DNA of 64,000 nt, taken from the NCBI RefSeq assembly GCF_030586465.1, contig NZ_JAUQYP010000002.1, positions 314,279-378,278 on the forward strand. Reading direction: 5' to 3'. Shown piece by piece: positions 62,574 through 64,000 of this stretch. The notes beneath the pieces were generated by a model that worked only from the letters and a program-made list of their open reading frames with translations, did no database searches and was not told the origin of the DNA. How positions within the stretch are numbered: position 1 is the stretch's first letter; the number at the start of each line of letters is the position of its first letter. Origin of the DNA: Actinotalea lenta. Lineage in GTDB: Bacteria; Actinomycetota; Actinomycetes; Actinomycetales; Cellulomonadaceae. A program made the translations under genes and the position numbers.

Positions 62574-63374
62574 GTGCGGCAGGAGCAGAACCCCGTAGAC
62601 GCTCCGGCCTCCCGTCGGGACCTGCACCCCCGGCGGGAGCGACGCACTCGGCGATCACGATTGAAGCCTCGGCCGCACACGCTTGCCCGCGCCCTGGTCG
62701 TCGGCGCGATCGGGGGCGCGACCATCGCGGTTCCGATGTTCGGGCTGACCGCGCCGTCCGCGGTCGGCACGCCCGTGGTGCGGGCCACTGCGGACGCCCC
62801 GTCGACGGCGGAGATCCTCGCGTCGGCGCCGCAGCAGACCACCCCGACCTCGGTGCTGGCCCCCGCGGCCACCGGGTTGCGCGACGTCGACCAGGTCAGT
62901 CGTTCGCTCACGCGCGACCCGCTGCCGAGCTGCACCGGCGTCGTGGTGGAGACGTCCGGGAACGGCCAGATCCCGGCCAAGGACCTGTGCACGCTGTGGG
63001 ACGGCGTGCACATGCTCCGCGGCGACGCGGCCGTGGCGCTGACCGAGCTGAACTCGAACTTCAAGGCTGCGTTCGGACGTAACCTCTGCCTGACCGACGC
63101 CTACCGCACGCTCGCGGTGCAGCGCCGGCTCGCCTACACCAAGCCGGGTCTGGCCGCCATGCCAGGGACCTCCAACCACGGCTGGGGCCTGGCGATCGAC
63201 CTGTGCGGCTCGGAGACCGGTTCCTCGTCCGCGATGGCGTGGCTGCACAAGAACGGGCCGGCGTACGGCTGGGACAACCCCGCCTGGGCGCGACCGGGCG
63301 GCTCCGGTCCCCACGAGCCGTGGCACTGGGAGTACGTGCCGGGCACCACCGCGATGGGCACCAACTACAGCTGA
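62574..63374 (+). CDS. Secreted or membrane-anchored M15 family D-Ala-D-Ala carboxypeptidase
   Basis: A 266-residue exported peptidase. A basic N-terminus and one hydrophobic segment (about 34-58: HTLARALVVGAIGGATIAVPMFG) act as signal or anchor. The M15B zinc site is H202 (SNHGWGLAID), D209 and H251 (EPWHWEY), with TDAYRTLAVQRRL as the substrate-binding strand, so VanY-type trimming of wall peptides is expected. GGAGG at 62564-62568 favours the GTG at 62574; GTG at 62553 and TTG at 62661 are alternatives. Confidence 0.88.
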   Translation: MRQEQNPVDAPASRRDLHPRRERRTRRSRLKPRPHTLARALVVGAIGGATIAVPMFGLTAPSAVGTPVVRATADAPSTAEILASAPQQTTPTSVLAPAATGLRDVDQVSRSLTRDPLPSCTGVVVETSGNGQIPAKDLCTLWDGVHMLRGDAAVALTELNSNFKAAFGRNLCLTDAYRTLAVQRRLAYTKPGLAAMPGTSNHGWGLAIDLCGSETGSSSAMAWLHKNGPAYGWDNPAWARPGGSGPHEPWHWEYVPGTTAMGTNYS

Positions 63375-63381
63375 GCGTGCC

Positions 63382-63395
63382 CCCTCACAGGAGGG
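63382..63395. terminator. Small hairpin between convergent genes
   Basis: CCCTC-ACAG-GAGGG, a 5-bp stem with a 4-base loop that includes the stop of the epimerase gene. Weak terminator candidate. Confidence 0.3.
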
Positions 63396-64000
63396 TCAGG
63401 CCCCAGGTCACCTCGTGGCTCGTGCCGGGCTCGAGGCGGATCAGGCGGTCACCGGTCCGGAACGCGTCGGCGATGCAGCTCATCGGCTCGGCGGCGAGCC
63501 CCGTGCGTCGCCACGCGACGGCGCTCAGGTGGTCGCCCGTGCACGCCTGCCAGGCGTCCATCGACTCGTCCATCCAGACCGCTGCGGTCCGCCCGTCGGC
63601 GCCGGTGAGCCGGGCCCAGGACAGCCCGTCCGCGTCACGCACGACATCGAGGTAGGCGTCGTCGAGGTCGAGCTCACGGGCAGAGCGGGGGCGGCGCAGG
63701 TCGAGGTCACCGTCCGCGGGCTCGGTCCCCACCGGGAGCAGCCGATCGTCGACGACGACCTTCGTGGCGGCGTCCAGGCTGAACGTGCAGTCGTCCAGCG
63801 ACCCGTCCCCGGGCGACAGCCACGGGTGGAAGCCGATGCCGTAGGGGGCAACCCCGCTGCCCAGGTTGGTCGCGCCGGCCTGCACGTGCAGGCCGGCCGC
63901 GGTCAGGCGGTAGGTGACGCGGAGCAGCAGGTCGAAGGGGTACCCGCCGCTCGGGGCCAGGCGCACCTCCAGGCTCACGGACGACTCGTCGCGCTCCGTC
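63385..64000 (-). CDS. Aldose 1-epimerase family protein (5' end outside window)
   Basis: About 205 C-terminal residues are visible; the frame stays open to the window edge and the family is usually near 300 residues, so the start lies beyond 64000. Family features are the SGGYPFDLLLRVTYRLTAAGL strand region, GIGFHPWLSPGDG with the active-site His, and the late RLEPGTSHEVTWGL, where the catalytic Glu of mutarotases is expected. Probably interconverts sugar anomers in the cytoplasm. An internal GTG at 63978 is unlikely to be the true start. Confidence 0.85.
   Translation of the reverse strand, partial: TERDESSVSLEVRLAPSGGYPFDLLLRVTYRLTAAGLHVQAGATNLGSGVAPYGIGFHPWLSPGDGSLDDCTFSLDAATKVVVDDRLLPVGTEPADGDLDLRRPRSARELDLDDAYLDVVRDADGLSWARLTGADGRTAAVWMDESMDAWQACTGDHLSAVAWRRTGLAAEPMSCIADAFRTGDRLIRLEPGTSHEVTWGLTLL

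Overview
The window is very GC-rich DNA with almost no non-coding space. It carries marker genes confined to Actinobacteria: whiB, mtrA-mtrB-lpqB, sigR-rsrA, a 24-residue bL37, a fused 2-oxoglutarate dehydrogenase (kgd/odhA type), and the DUF3499, TIGR03089 and DUF5719 families. Gene content and order fit a Micrococcales bacterium resembling Cellulomonas; the genus is inference. From memory, the order whiB2 / metallopeptidase-like / DUF3499 / manB ... mtrA-mtrB-lpqB / comF / hpf / secA / Rv3235-type ... rsgA / aroA / sigH(R) / rshA(rsrA) parallels the Rv3260c-Rv3221A interval of Mycobacterium tuberculosis. Most of the window is therefore conserved core chromosome rather than an island. I found no rRNA, tRNA, CRISPR array, prophage or insertion sequence.

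Region 1 (202-17.7 kb) concerns the cell envelope and nucleotide sugars. It holds a secreted subtilisin-like protease with propeller and C-terminal beta-repeats, rfbA, a tandem pair of mannose-6-phosphate isomerase genes (the second diverged at its active-site motif), a WbbL-like glycosyltransferase, TIGR03089, whiB, a 1171-residue membrane glycosyltransferase with its DUF5719 partner, a metallopeptidase-like protein, DUF3499, manB and a Trm112-like protein. manA and manB supply mannose-1-phosphate and rfbA starts dTDP-rhamnose synthesis.

Region 2 (17.7-33.2 kb) starts with a cation-efflux protein, an M15 lipoprotein and a DUF222/HNH nuclease gene whose 3' end is surrounded by three families of short tandem repeats. 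It continues with the actinobacterial block RDD / SpoIIM-like / DUF58 / MoxR / DUF4350 / DUF4129 / repeat-headed membrane protein, which leads into mtrA-mtrB-lpqB. Four-base stop/start overlaps are frequent and imply translational coupling.

Region 3 (33.2-50.5 kb) contains comF, hpf, a YcaQ-type DNA glycosylase, secA, an Rv3235-type protein, a LysM protein, dinB under a perfect SOS box, an orphan SAF (CpaB-like) plus CpaE-like ATPase pair with a nearby BldC-like regulator, DUF6912, the aroA-rsgA-hisN cluster, a DoxX protein with an Ala/Arg tail, the sigR-rsrA redox switch with a recognisable SigR-type promoter, and the very small bL37 gene.

Region 4 (50.5-64 kb) contains a PilT-like ATPase without other pilus genes, a GDSL-like protein lacking the catalytic serine, kgd, an ABC transporter next to a two-component system, two CNNM/CBS proteins, a secreted M15 peptidase with a promoter-overlapping palindrome, and an aldose 1-epimerase cut by the window end. 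The points most worth following are the dual-promoter, two-start arrangement of sigR, the diverged second ManA, the repeat-rich end of the HNH gene, the orphan CpaB/CpaE pair, and a set of genes with -10 hexamers 6-8 bases before the start codon (leaderless mRNAs).
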